From Cellvibrionaceae bacterium (GTDB lineage Bacteria > Pseudomonadota > Gammaproteobacteria > Pseudomonadales > Cellvibrionaceae), in contig JAOXRV010000379.1 in NCBI GenBank assembly GCA_025800435.1, positions 1 through 19,701 on the forward strand: 19,701 nucleotides of DNA, given 5' to 3'. This document shows, piece by piece, positions 6,045 through 13,790 of the stretch; within the stretch, counting starts at the first letter, position 1; every line of letters begins with the position of its first letter. The translations under genes were made by a program, and so were the position numbers. The notes under the pieces were generated by a model. That model was not told where the DNA came from and searched no databases. It saw nothing but the letters and a program-made list of their open reading frames with translations.

Positions 6045-6953
6045 ATGAAACCCAGACACTTTCTTACCCTAATGGACTTAAGCCCCAATGAGCTTAAGCA
6101 TGTAATCGAGCGGGCAATTGAGCTAAAGGCCCTGCGCAAACAAGAAGTTAAAACGGAAACCCTGCCCGGCAAGGTGCTGGGCATGATCTTTGAAAAATCT
6201 TCCACTCGCACCCGAGTGTCATTTGAAGCGGGCATGGCACAACTCGGCGGCAGCGCCCTGTTTTTATCCCCCCGCGATACCCAGCTCGGCCGCGGTGAAC
6301 CGATTGAAGATTCCGCCCGGGTGTTATCGCGCATGGTGGATATTGTGATGATCCGCACCCACGCCCACCAGCTTGTGGAAAGGTTTGCCGAATACTCCAA
6401 AGTACCGGTGATCAACGCCCTTACCGACGACTACCACCCCTGCCAATTGCTGGCGGATATACAAACCTATATCGAGCACCGGGGCAGTATTGGCGGCAAG
6501 ACCGTGACCTGGGTGGGGGATGGCAACAATATGTGTCAGTCCTATATCAACGCCGCCGCCCAGTTTGATTTTAAACTCAATATCGCCTGCCCCAGCGGCT
6601 ATGAGCCCAATGCCGAGCTAAGCGCGAAGCACAAAGACCGGGTCGAGATTTTCAGCGACCCCAAACTGGCCGTTAGCAATGTGGATCTGGTAGTCACCGA
6701 CACCTGGGCGTCGATGGGCCAAGAGCAAGAAAAGCAGCAGCGTATCAATGATTTTGCCGGTTTCCAAGTCAGCGAAGAGCTGATGAGCCTGGCCGCAAGC
6801 GATGCCCTAATGATGCACTGCCTGCCCGCCTACCGAGGCCTAGAAGTGAGCGAAACCATATTGGATCGCGCCGACTCGGTAGTGTGGGACGAAGCGGAAA
6901 ACCGCCTGCACGCCCAAAAGGCGCTGATGGAATTTTTGCTGGCCCAGCACTAA
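6045..6953 (+). CDS. argF: ornithine carbamoyltransferase, anabolic
   Basis: A 302-residue cytoplasmic enzyme that joins ornithine and carbamoyl phosphate to citrulline. Seen: the carbamoyl-phosphate motif STRTR (53-57), HPCQ (131-134), the ornithine-binding DTWASMG loop (219-225) and the catalytic HCLPAYRG (258-265, where most homologues have HCLPAHRG). Length is typical of anabolic enzymes. AGGA lies about ten bases before the ATG. It is the second gene of the argD operon and is followed after three bases by an ABC ATPase gene, which implies translational coupling. Confidence 0.96.
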   Translation: MKPRHFLTLMDLSPNELKHVIERAIELKALRKQEVKTETLPGKVLGMIFEKSSTRTRVSFEAGMAQLGGSALFLSPRDTQLGRGEPIEDSARVLSRMVDIVMIRTHAHQLVERFAEYSKVPVINALTDDYHPCQLLADIQTYIEHRGSIGGKTVTWVGDGNNMCQSYINAAAQFDFKLNIACPSGYEPNAELSAKHKDRVEIFSDPKLAVSNVDLVVTDTWASMGQEQEKQQRINDFAGFQVSEELMSLAASDALMMHCLPAYRGLEVSETILDRADSVVWDEAENRLHAQKALMEFLLAQH

Positions 6954-6956
6954 ACC

Positions 6957-8000
<1,044 letters not shown>

Positions 8001-8218
8001 CACCCCGTAATCTCTCTGGCGCCCCAGTCATTCTTTAGAGTTATTGCTGACCACAAGCTTTGCTATAGCAGGCATTTTTATTATAAAACTTGGTAAATTA
8101 ATGCAGACACAGTCTAAACATTTTTCCCCAGCACTGAGTAACTGCCACTATTGCCCCAACCATGAGTGAGCCTAGGTCAGCAGATTAGCGGCTACTGACC
8201 CCCGGGATAAACCACAAC

Positions 8219-8227
8219 TTATCCACA
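8219..8227 (+). promoter_or_regulatory. DnaA box upstream of nrdA
   Basis: TTATCCACA is an exact match to the high-affinity DnaA box. It is centred about 60 bp upstream of the presumed start of transcription. DnaA boxes upstream of nrdAB are known in E. coli, where they tie dNTP supply to replication. A looser match, TTATCCATA, lies at 8714-8722. Confidence 0.65.
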
Positions 8228-8249
8228 AAATATCCCCATATTCTTAAGC

Positions 8250-8278
8250 TTGCTTTTATCCGGCAACCGCATTATCTT
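8250..8278 (+). promoter_or_regulatory. candidate nrdA promoter
   Basis: TTGCTT (8250-8255) and TATCTT (8273-8278) are separated by 17 bases; each matches 4 of 6 consensus positions. The place fits well: DnaA box upstream, NrdR-like boxes just downstream of the expected start near 8285. A second promoter closer to nrdA is not excluded. Confidence 0.4.
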
Positions 8279-8297
8279 GTGTGCACTGCAAAGCAAA

Positions 8298-8364
8298 CAC
8301 CTAGATATAGGGTTTTTAGTGCTTTTACATGCCATAAAGCACTAGCCTCACCTACATTTAGGGG
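8298..8364. promoter_or_regulatory. two NrdR-like boxes flanking a 9-bp inverted repeat
   Basis: CACCTAGATATAGGGT (8298-8313) and CACCTACATTTAGGGG (8349-8364) share CACCTAnATnTAGGG. The CTA-N4-TAG dyad of the first is the core of the NrdR box (ACACTATATATAGTGT in E. coli). They are 51 bp apart, about five turns. Exactly midway, TAGTGCTTT (8317-8325) and AAAGCACTA (8336-8344) form a perfect inverted repeat. NrdR represses ribonucleotide reductase genes in most bacteria by binding paired boxes. Confidence 0.6.
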
Positions 8365-8556
8365 TAAGGCAAAAGCCTTAAGCACAAGCCCACTGGATAA
8401 GGGGCAAAAGCAAGACGCTAGCAAGGCGCTAAAAAGCACAAGGGCACAACAGGGTTGTAAAACTGCCACCGGCGAACAAGGCAGCTTAGATAACACTGGG
8501 CCAGGGGCTCGGCAACTTCAGCTGGGTAGCCTGAGCCGATTAGGGATAACAACAAG

Positions 8557-8582
8557 GATAGGCGGCAAAGATAGGCGGCAAA
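8557..8582 (+). repeat. 13-bp tandem repeat, two copies
   Basis: GATAGGCGGCAAA occurs twice without a gap (8557-8569 and 8570-8582) in the nrdA leader. Probably a small slippage duplication; a binding site cannot be excluded. Confidence 0.8.
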
Positions 8583-8668
8583 GTGATTGGCATAGACAAG
8601 AATAAACAGCAAATCATCGCAAATCCCAACATCCTCTTTACCCGTACAAGCCTGAAACAACAAGACCA

Positions 8669-8693
8669 AGGCCCTGCCCTGGGCAGAGGGCCT
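8669..8693 (+). other. GC-rich hairpin in the nrdA leader
   Basis: AGGCCC (8669-8674) pairs with GGGCCT (8688-8693). A further TGC/GCA pairing lies inside, past a two-base bulge. There is no T-run after it, so it is not an intrinsic terminator. It lies 135 bases before the nrdA start codon. Confidence 0.4.
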
Positions 8694-8827
8694 ATGGCAG
8701 TTAGTCAGTAACCTTATCCATAGCGATGACTATAGCCAGCACAAAAGCAGCACACGTACACCCAAGCAGTAGCAAACAAACTGCAACAACCGACAATGAT
8801 TTTTGCATAGCGAATGCGGAGAATTAT

Positions 8828-11698
8828 ATGCAAACCGAGACCCCAGTGACTGATTCGAGCAATCCAGCCCCTGTGACCGCACCATCTAGCGCTTCTACAG
8901 TATCTGCCACTGCCCCTGGGCAGTTGCGAGTGATTAAACGCAACGGCACTTTGGTGCCCTACGATGACAGCAAAATTGCCATCGCCATGACCAAGGCCTT
9001 TTTGGCCGTAGAGGGCGGCACCGCTGCCGCTTCTTCAAGAATCCACGAAATGGTGGCTAACCTAACGGCCCAGGTCAGCGCCACCTTTAAGCGCCGCATG
9101 CCCTCGGGCGGCACCATTCATATCGAAGACGTGCAAGATCAGGTAGAGCTGGCGCTAATGCGGTCGGGCGAGCAAAAAGTGGCCCGCGATTATGTACTCT
9201 ACCGGGAAGAGCACGCCCGCCTGCGCGGCGATAAACAAGAGCCCAGCGCCGACCCAGACTACCCCGCGATCAACGTAGTTAACGCCAAGGGCGAACGCGA
9301 GACCTTAGACATTGGCCGGGTGCGCACCATTGTCGAAGCCGCCTGCGCCGGCCTTGAAGAAGTCTCGCCCAAGGCCATTCTCGACGATGCCATGCGCAAC
9401 CTCTACGACGGTGTTTCACTCGAAGATGTCAACACCTCACTGGTGATTACCGCCCGCACCCTGGTTGAGCAAGAGCCCAACTACAGCTATGTAACCGCGC
9501 GCCTGCTAATGGATAAGTTACGCAGTGAAGCCCTGGGCTTTTTAGGCATCGCCAACTCCGCCACCCAGGCCGATATGGCACAGCTTTACACTCAAGCCCT
9601 GAGCGCTTATATCGACAAAGGCATTGAGCTGGAGCTGCTGTCGCCCAACTTAAAAGAGTATGACCTGGCCAAGCTGGGCGCGGCCCTGGATTACAGCCGC
9701 GATAGCCAGTTTACTTACCTGGGCCTGCAAACCCTGTACGACCGCTACTTTATTCACAGCGGCGATATCCGCATTGAGCTGCCACAGATCTTCTTTATGC
9801 GCGTAGCCATGGGCCTGGCCATTGAAGAGCCCAATAAAGACGAGCGCGCAATTGAGTTCTACCAGCTGCTGTCGTCCTTCGATTACATGAGCTCAACCCC
9901 GACCCTGTTTAACGCAGGCACCTTGCGCCCGCAACTGTCCTCTTGCTACCTGACCACCGTGCCTGATGACCTGCACGGTATTTACGGCGCCATGCAAGAC
10001 AATGCCATGCTGTCTAAATGGGCCGGCGGCCTGGGTAACGACTGGACCCCAGTGCGTTCCCTCGGTGCTTACATCAAAGGCACCAACGGCAAATCCCAAG
10101 GTGTGGTGCCCTTCTTAAAAGTGGCTAACGACACGGCGGTAGCCGTCAACCAGGGCGGCAAGCGCAAGGGCGCCGTATGTGCCTACCTGGAGACCTGGCA
10201 CCTGGATGTCGAAGAGTTTGTGGAGCTGCGTAAAAATACCGGCGACGACCGCCGCCGCACCCACGATATGAACACCGCCAACTGGGTGCCCGACCTGTTT
10301 ATGAAGCGCGTGTTTGAAGGTAAAGAGTGGACGTTATTCTCGCCCAACGATGTGCCCGACCTACACGATTTGTACGGCGCCGCCTTTGAGGCCCGCTACT
10401 GCGAATACGAAGCCATGACCGAGCGCGGCGAGCTTAAACTTTATAAGCGCGTAAAAGCCGAAGAACTGTGGCGTAAAATGCTAGGCATGCTGTTTGAAAC
10501 CGGCCACCCTTGGATCACCTTTAAAGACAGCTGCAACCTGCGCAGCCCACAACAGCACGCCGGTGTGGTGCACTCTTCCAATCTGTGTACCGAAATTACC
10601 CTAAACACCAAGGCCAACGACGAAATCGCCGTGTGCAACCTGGGCTCGGTTAACCTGGCCCAGCATATTGTCGACGGTAAACTCGATACCGATAAGCTAC
10701 AGCGCACCATTAACACCGCCGTGCGTATGCTTGATAATGTAATCGATATTAACTACTACTCGGTCGATACCGCGCGCGATTCCAATATGCGCCACCGCCC
10801 AGTTGGCCTGGGTTTAATGGGTTTCCAAGACGCCCTTTACCTGCAAAATATCGCCTATGGTTCAAGCGAAGCAGTAGAGTTTGCCGACCGCTCCATGGAA
10901 GCCATCAGCTACTACGCCATTGCCGCATCGAGCCAATTGGCAACCGAGCGCGGCGCCTACTCCAGCTTTGACGGCTCACTCTGGAGCCAGGGTATTTTAC
11001 CGATCGACTCGATCGCCAAATTGGCCGAGGCACGGGGCGAGCAATACCTGCAGATGGACCGCAGCCAAACCCTCGACTGGGATAGCCTGCGTCAAAAAGT
11101 TAAAGCCCAGGGCATGCGCAACTCGAATGTAATGGCCATTGCCCCGACCGCCACCATCGCCAATATCACCGGGGTTTCCCAGTCGATCGAGCCGACTTAT
11201 CAAAACCTCTATGTTAAGTCGAACCTGTCGGGTGAGTTTACCGTGGTTAACCCCTACCTGGTACGCGAGCTAAAAGCCCGCGGCCTGTGGGATACGGTAA
11301 TGACCAATGACCTGAAATACTACGAAGGTTCGGTGCAGAAGATCGACCGTATCCCCGCCGATTTAAAAGCGGTTTACGCCACCGCCTTTGAGGTAGAGCC
11401 GCGCTGGATTGTCGAGGCCGCCAGCCGTCGCCAGAAGTGGATTGACCAGGCCCAGAGCCTCAACCTGTACATCGCCGAAGCCAATGGTAAAAAACTCGAT
11501 ATTACCTACCGCATGGCTTGGTTTAGCGGCTTAAAAACCACTTACTACCTGCGCGCCCTGGCCGCCACTAGCACCGAGAAGTCCACCATCGACACCGGTG
11601 CCTTGAATGCGGTAGCCGCCAGTGCCGAGCCAGCTGGCCCGGCCGAGGTGCCCAAGGCCTGCTCACTGGACGACCCCGATTGCGAGGCCTGCCAGTAA
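8828..11698 (+). CDS. nrdA: class Ia ribonucleoside-diphosphate reductase, alpha (catalytic) subunit
   Basis: A 956-residue cytoplasmic enzyme that reduces ribonucleoside diphosphates to deoxy forms with NrdB. Seen: two N-terminal ATP-cone domains (about 33-132 and 148-240), the first being the canonical allosteric one, as in Pseudomonas aeruginosa NrdA. In the catalytic barrel are Cys373 (SSCYLTTVPDD) and Cys603 (AVCNLGSVNL), the redox pair, then Cys587 and Glu589 in NLCTEI (thiyl radical and acid/base) and PTATIANITG near the C-terminal third. The tail ends DPDCEACQ with the CxxC that re-reduces the active site. The frame runs upstream to 8726, but GGAGAA a few bases before the ATG at 8828 and the family length support this start. 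nrdB follows after 148 bases. Confidence 0.96.
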   Translation: MQTETPVTDSSNPAPVTAPSSASTVSATAPGQLRVIKRNGTLVPYDDSKIAIAMTKAFLAVEGGTAAASSRIHEMVANLTAQVSATFKRRMPSGGTIHIEDVQDQVELALMRSGEQKVARDYVLYREEHARLRGDKQEPSADPDYPAINVVNAKGERETLDIGRVRTIVEAACAGLEEVSPKAILDDAMRNLYDGVSLEDVNTSLVITARTLVEQEPNYSYVTARLLMDKLRSEALGFLGIANSATQADMAQLYTQALSAYIDKGIELELLSPNLKEYDLAKLGAALDYSRDSQFTYLGLQTLYDRYFIHSGDIRIELPQIFFMRVAMGLAIEEPNKDERAIEFYQLLSSFDYMSSTPTLFNAGTLRPQLSSCYLTTVPDDLHGIYGAMQDNAMLSKWAGGLGNDWTPVRSLGAYIKGTNGKSQGVVPFLKVANDTAVAVNQGGKRKGAVCAYLETWHLDVEEFVELRKNTGDDRRRTHDMNTANWVPDLFMKRVFEGKEWTLFSPNDVPDLHDLYGAAFEARYCEYEAMTERGELKLYKRVKAEELWRKMLGMLFETGHPWITFKDSCNLRSPQQHAGVVHSSNLCTEITLNTKANDEIAVCNLGSVNLAQHIVDGKLDTDKLQRTINTAVRMLDNVIDINYYSVDTARDSNMRHRPVGLGLMGFQDALYLQNIAYGSSEAVEFADRSMEAISYYAIAASSQLATERGAYSSFDGSLWSQGILPIDSIAKLAEARGEQYLQMDRSQTLDWDSLRQKVKAQGMRNSNVMAIAPTATIANITGVSQSIEPTYQNLYVKSNLSGEFTVVNPYLVRELKARGLWDTVMTNDLKYYEGSVQKIDRIPADLKAVYATAFEVEPRWIVEAASRRQKWIDQAQSLNLYIAEANGKKLDITYRMAWFSGLKTTYYLRALAATSTEKSTIDTGALNAVAASAEPAGPAEVPKACSLDDPDCEACQ

Positions 11699-11710
11699 AG
11701 CCCGTAAAGG

Positions 11711-11734
11711 ATAGTTAAATAGTTAAATAGTTTT
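11711..11734 (+). repeat. 8-bp tandem repeat, about three copies
   Basis: ATAGTTAA at 11711-11718 and 11719-11726 is followed by a third, diverged copy ATAGTTTT (11727-11734), directly after nrdA. An AT-rich slippage tract; no function is apparent. Confidence 0.75.
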
Positions 11735-11744
11735 GGGGGAGAGC

Positions 11745-11783
11745 GTCTGGGCAGGGGCCATTGGCCCCTGCCCAAGACCTTTT
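11745..11783 (+). terminator. strong hairpin between nrdA and nrdB
   Basis: GGGCAGGGGCC (11749-11759) pairs perfectly with GGCCCCTGCCC (11763-11773). The stem is extended by GTCT/AGAC past a bulge, and CTTTTC follows. It is a partial terminator or an mRNA processing or stability element that could set the NrdA:NrdB ratio. The T-run is short, so read-through is likely. Confidence 0.6.
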
Positions 11784-11846
11784 CAAAACATTGCAAGACC
11801 AGTATATGAGCTAACCACCAAGCACTAACGGTTAAAGGATCACTCT

Positions 11847-13154
11847 ATGTTAAGTTGGGACGATTACAGCGAAGACGCCAACAACCCCGCAGCAGCCGCT
11901 GCACCACCGCCAGCTGCAGCCGCCGCTGAGCCAGCGCCTGCAGCAGCAGCCGCTCCAGTTCCGGAGGCCGCAGCCGCGCCAGCCCCGGCCGAGCCCGCGC
12001 CCCAAGCGGCAGCGACCACCGAGGTTGTCAGCCAGGCCAGTGCCAATAGCGTGCCGGCGGCCACCGATATTTTTGCCGATATTGACCTCAACGCCGAGGA
12101 AATGGCCGCCGGTTTGGCCGATTTAGAAATGACCGGCGCGCGCGTTCGCGCCGAAGATAAACGCATTATTAATTCCAGCAGCGATGTCAATCAGGTTGTA
12201 CCCATTAAGTACGACTGGGCCTGGCAAAAATATCTGGACGGTTCCCAAAACCACTGGATGCCCCAGGAAATCTCCATGGCCGCCGACCTGACCCTGTGGA
12301 AGAGCGCCGATGGCCTATCCGAAGACGAGCGCCGCATTGTTAAAATGGGCCTGGGCTATTTCGCTACCGCCGACACGGTGGTAGCCAATAATCTGGTTCT
12401 GTCTATTTACCGCCATATCACCGCCCCTGAGTGCCGCTTTTATATTGGTCTGCAGTTTCGCGAAGAGCTGATCCACGCCCACTCCTACCAGTACTGCATT
12501 GAGTCCCTGGGTATGGACGATGGCGAAATCTGGAATATGTACCGCGAGCAGCCCTCGGTGGCACGCAAGGCTGCCTGGAGCCTCAAACACTCCGAGGCTA
12601 TGAACCGTCCAGGCTTTAAAACCGGCACCCCCGAGAACGACCGCGAGTTTTTGAAAAACCTGATCAGCTACTATGTGGGCGCCGAAGGCATCTTCTTCTA
12701 CTGTGGTTTTGCCGCTATCTTACAGATGGGCCGACAAAACAAAATGACCGGTGTGGCCGAGCAGTTCCAGTATATTTTGCGCGACGAGTCCATGCACCTG
12801 AACTTCGGTATCGATCTGATCAACCAGATCAAAATCGAAAACCCCGGCCTCTGGGATCAAGCAATGCAAGATACCACCACCCGCCTGATTGCCGAGGCGG
12901 TGATGCTTGAGTGTGAATTTGCCCGGGACATGGTTCCCAGGGGCGTACTGGGTATGAACGCCAATATGATCGAGCAATACCTGAAGTTTATTGGCAACCG
13001 CCGCCTCACCCAGCTGGGTCTAAAAGAACTGTGGAAAGGGGTCGACAATCCCTTCCCCTGGATGAGCGAAATTATGGACCTGCGCAAAGAAAAGAACTTC
13101 TTTGAAACCAAGGTCACCGAGTACCAGCAAGCCGGCGCGCTTTCCTGGGACTAA
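11847..13154 (+). CDS. nrdB: class Ia ribonucleoside-diphosphate reductase, beta (radical) subunit
   Basis: A 435-residue subunit that holds the diiron-tyrosyl radical used by NrdA. Seen: likely iron ligands Asp147, Glu207, His210, Glu280, Glu314 and His317 (motifs EELIHAHSY, YVGAEGIFFY, LRDESMHLNF), with the radical tyrosine at 214, in register with E. coli Asp84/Glu115/His118/Tyr122/Glu204/Glu238/His241. Residues 13-57 are an alanine/proline-rich low-complexity linker. Before it the protein starts MLSWDDYSED, and it ends AGALSWD, so the same LSWD tetrapeptide stands at both ends. The C-terminal tail is the NrdA docking peptide in this family. The ATG follows AAGGAT. It is transcribed with nrdA and ended by a palindromic terminator. 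Confidence 0.96.
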   Translation: MLSWDDYSEDANNPAAAAAPPPAAAAAEPAPAAAAAPVPEAAAAPAPAEPAPQAAATTEVVSQASANSVPAATDIFADIDLNAEEMAAGLADLEMTGARVRAEDKRIINSSSDVNQVVPIKYDWAWQKYLDGSQNHWMPQEISMAADLTLWKSADGLSEDERRIVKMGLGYFATADTVVANNLVLSIYRHITAPECRFYIGLQFREELIHAHSYQYCIESLGMDDGEIWNMYREQPSVARKAAWSLKHSEAMNRPGFKTGTPENDREFLKNLISYYVGAEGIFFYCGFAAILQMGRQNKMTGVAEQFQYILRDESMHLNFGIDLINQIKIENPGLWDQAMQDTTTRLIAEAVMLECEFARDMVPRGVLGMNANMIEQYLKFIGNRRLTQLGLKELWKGVDNPFPWMSEIMDLRKEKNFFETKVTEYQQAGALSWD

Positions 13155-13159
13155 ACAAC

Positions 13160-13190
13160 AAAGGCCCGAACAATTGTTCGGGCCTTTTTA
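13160..13190 (+). terminator. terminator after nrdB
   Basis: A perfect 28-bp palindrome, AAAGGCCCGAACAA (13160-13173) with TTGTTCGGGCCTTT (13174-13187), ends in a T-run. It starts five bases after the nrdB stop codon. Confidence 0.93.
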
Positions 13191-13225
13191 TTAACGAGCA
13201 GTACTAAGCAACCTGCGAGACCAAC

Positions 13226-13426
13226 ATGAGCACAAACAAAGATCTGGAGAAGGAAGCCACCCTGATGGCCCTCGATCAACTGGCACAGACACTGGAAGTC
13301 ATGAACAGTGTGGTCAAACGGCTGCGCTATAGCCTGACCGACAACCCCGCCGTCAACAACAACCGCCCTGCTGTTAACCCCCCAAAACCACAAAGTAAAC
13401 AGCCCGAAAAGGTAAAGCTACACTAA
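13226..13426 (+). CDS. small hypothetical protein, 66 residues
   Basis: I do not recognise this protein. It begins MSTNKDLEKEATLMALDQL and shows an amphipathic helical stretch (about residues 4-38) with spaced leucines, then an asparagine/proline/lysine-rich, probably unstructured tail. It has no membrane segment, signal peptide or cysteine. The start at 13226 is preceded only by a weak GAG, 13-15 bases away. Codon use resembles its neighbours, and the frame lies between two terminator-like structures on the same strand as nrdAB, which favours a real gene. A tight small hairpin (13429-13441) follows. It may be a coiled-coil cytoplasmic protein of unknown role. Confidence 0.55.
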   Translation: MSTNKDLEKEATLMALDQLAQTLEVMNSVVKRLRYSLTDNPAVNNNRPAVNPPKPQSKQPEKVKLH

Positions 13427-13428
13427 AG

Positions 13429-13441
13429 TGCCATTTTGGCA
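13429..13441 (+). other. small hairpin after the 66-residue gene
   Basis: TGCCA and TGGCA pair around TTT. It is too short and lacks a T-run, so it is at best a weak 3' end for the small gene. Confidence 0.25.
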
Positions 13442-13540
13442 GCTAAAACGCCTTTCTTGATGAACAGCGCTTGCCCCACACCTAGTGGCCCCGTAAACTG
13501 CAAGTGTGTCTGCGGATTGGTGGGCACACTATAAAAAAGA

Positions 13541-13684
13541 GTAAGGAAACTCCCAGGAGCAATAACCAGGAAGGTTAACGGATGCGCCTAAACAGGGATG
13601 AAACAAGGAAGAATGTCGATCAGGGATAGGAATAAGGATCGGGTTAATAGGTAGAAATTTCGGGCCAGCTTTGCTGGCCTTTTT
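13541..13684 (+). ncRNA. candidate Rsm/Csr-type regulatory RNA (sequesters RsmA/CsrA)
   Basis: Nine GGA triplets fall within 94 bases (13545-13638), many as AGGA, AAGGA or AGGGA, the recognition core of RsmA/CsrA. At least two are presented in hairpin loops: TAACC-AGGAA-GGTTA (13563-13577) and CGATC/GATCG around a 15-base loop with two GGA (13617-13641). A strong terminator ends the unit, giving about 144 nt, close to RsmX/Y/Z. A -10 TATAAA (13530-13535) precedes it, with no good -35, as expected for an activator-driven promoter. A clear GacA box (TGTAAG-N6-CTTACA) was not found. Such RNAs titrate the translational repressor and control biofilm, secretion and virulence traits. Boundaries are inferred. 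Confidence 0.7.
13663..13684 (+). terminator. intrinsic terminator of the candidate sRNA
   Basis: GGCCAGC (13663-13669) and GCTGGCC (13673-13679) pair around TTT, followed by five T. No protein gene ends nearby (the last stop is 237 bases upstream), so it marks the end of a separate RNA. Confidence 0.88.
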
Positions 13685-13751
13685 ACTTTTTAGCCCTTTG
13701 GTTTTTAGCACTTTGGTTTTTTAGTTACTTTGCTTCACTTTCGCTATTGCG

Positions 13752-13783
13752 TTAAGCAGCGCCCAAACTCGAACGCTGCTTAA
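13752..13783 (-). other. inverted repeat behind the CobN-like gene
   Basis: TTAAGCAGCG (13752-13761) and CGCTGCTTAA (13774-13783) are a perfect 10-bp inverted repeat starting seven bases after the stop codon of the minus-strand operon. No T-run follows on that strand. It may stabilise the 3' end or work with Rho. Confidence 0.5.
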
Positions 13784-13790
13784 ACTGAGC

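Larger units (their letters stand above)
8001..8827. other. long gene-free control region and leader of nrdA
   Basis: 827 bases with no supported gene. From left to right it holds a DnaA box, a candidate promoter, two NrdR-like boxes around an inverted repeat, a stretch rich in AAGC and GCAAAAGC words (about 8360-8460), a 13-bp tandem repeat and a GC-rich hairpin before a second DnaA-like box. If the promoter near 8250-8278 is real, the nrdA leader is over 500 bases. Small hairpins such as AAGGC-AAAA-GCCTT (8366-8379) suggest a structured RNA. No known riboswitch class was recognised. Confidence 0.6.
13427..13790. other. gene-free region holding a candidate sRNA and a 3' hairpin
   Basis: 364 bases without a protein gene. 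The plus-strand Rsm-like RNA occupies 13541-13684. Upstream of it, AGTGTG (13503-13508) and CACACT (13525-13530) form an inverted repeat that ends at the -10 element. Downstream lie two copies of CTTTGGTTTTT (about 13696-13724) and the inverted repeat behind the CobN-like gene. Confidence 0.6.

Noticed and set aside
8272..8496. 74-codon minus-strand ORF with a hydrophobic start
   Set aside because: Lies across the same control elements, has no ribosome-binding site and no family resemblance; most likely chance.
8557..8582. CRISPR-like repeat
   Set aside because: Only two 13-bp units without spacers.
8279..8605. 108-codon plus-strand ORF in the nrdA leader
   Set aside because: No ribosome-binding site, no recognisable domain, and it overlaps the NrdR-like boxes and the inverted repeat; composition looks like non-coding RNA or DNA.
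8340..8700. Cobalamin riboswitch in front of nrdA
   Set aside because: A GCCCACTGG word recalls part of the B12 box, but the other conserved elements are absent and the enzyme is class Ia, not B12-dependent.
8726..8827. 34-residue N-terminal extension of NrdA
   Set aside because: Family length and the GGAGAA site support the ATG at 8828; the extension overlaps the leader and has no ATP-cone sequence.
11864..12190. 108-codon Ala/Gly-rich ORF opposite nrdB
   Set aside because: It is the mirror of the GC-rich alanine linker of nrdB and has no coding signs of its own.
13529..13711. 60-codon minus-strand ORF over the sRNA
   Set aside because: It is antisense to the GGA-rich RNA and its terminator and has no ribosome-binding site or family match.
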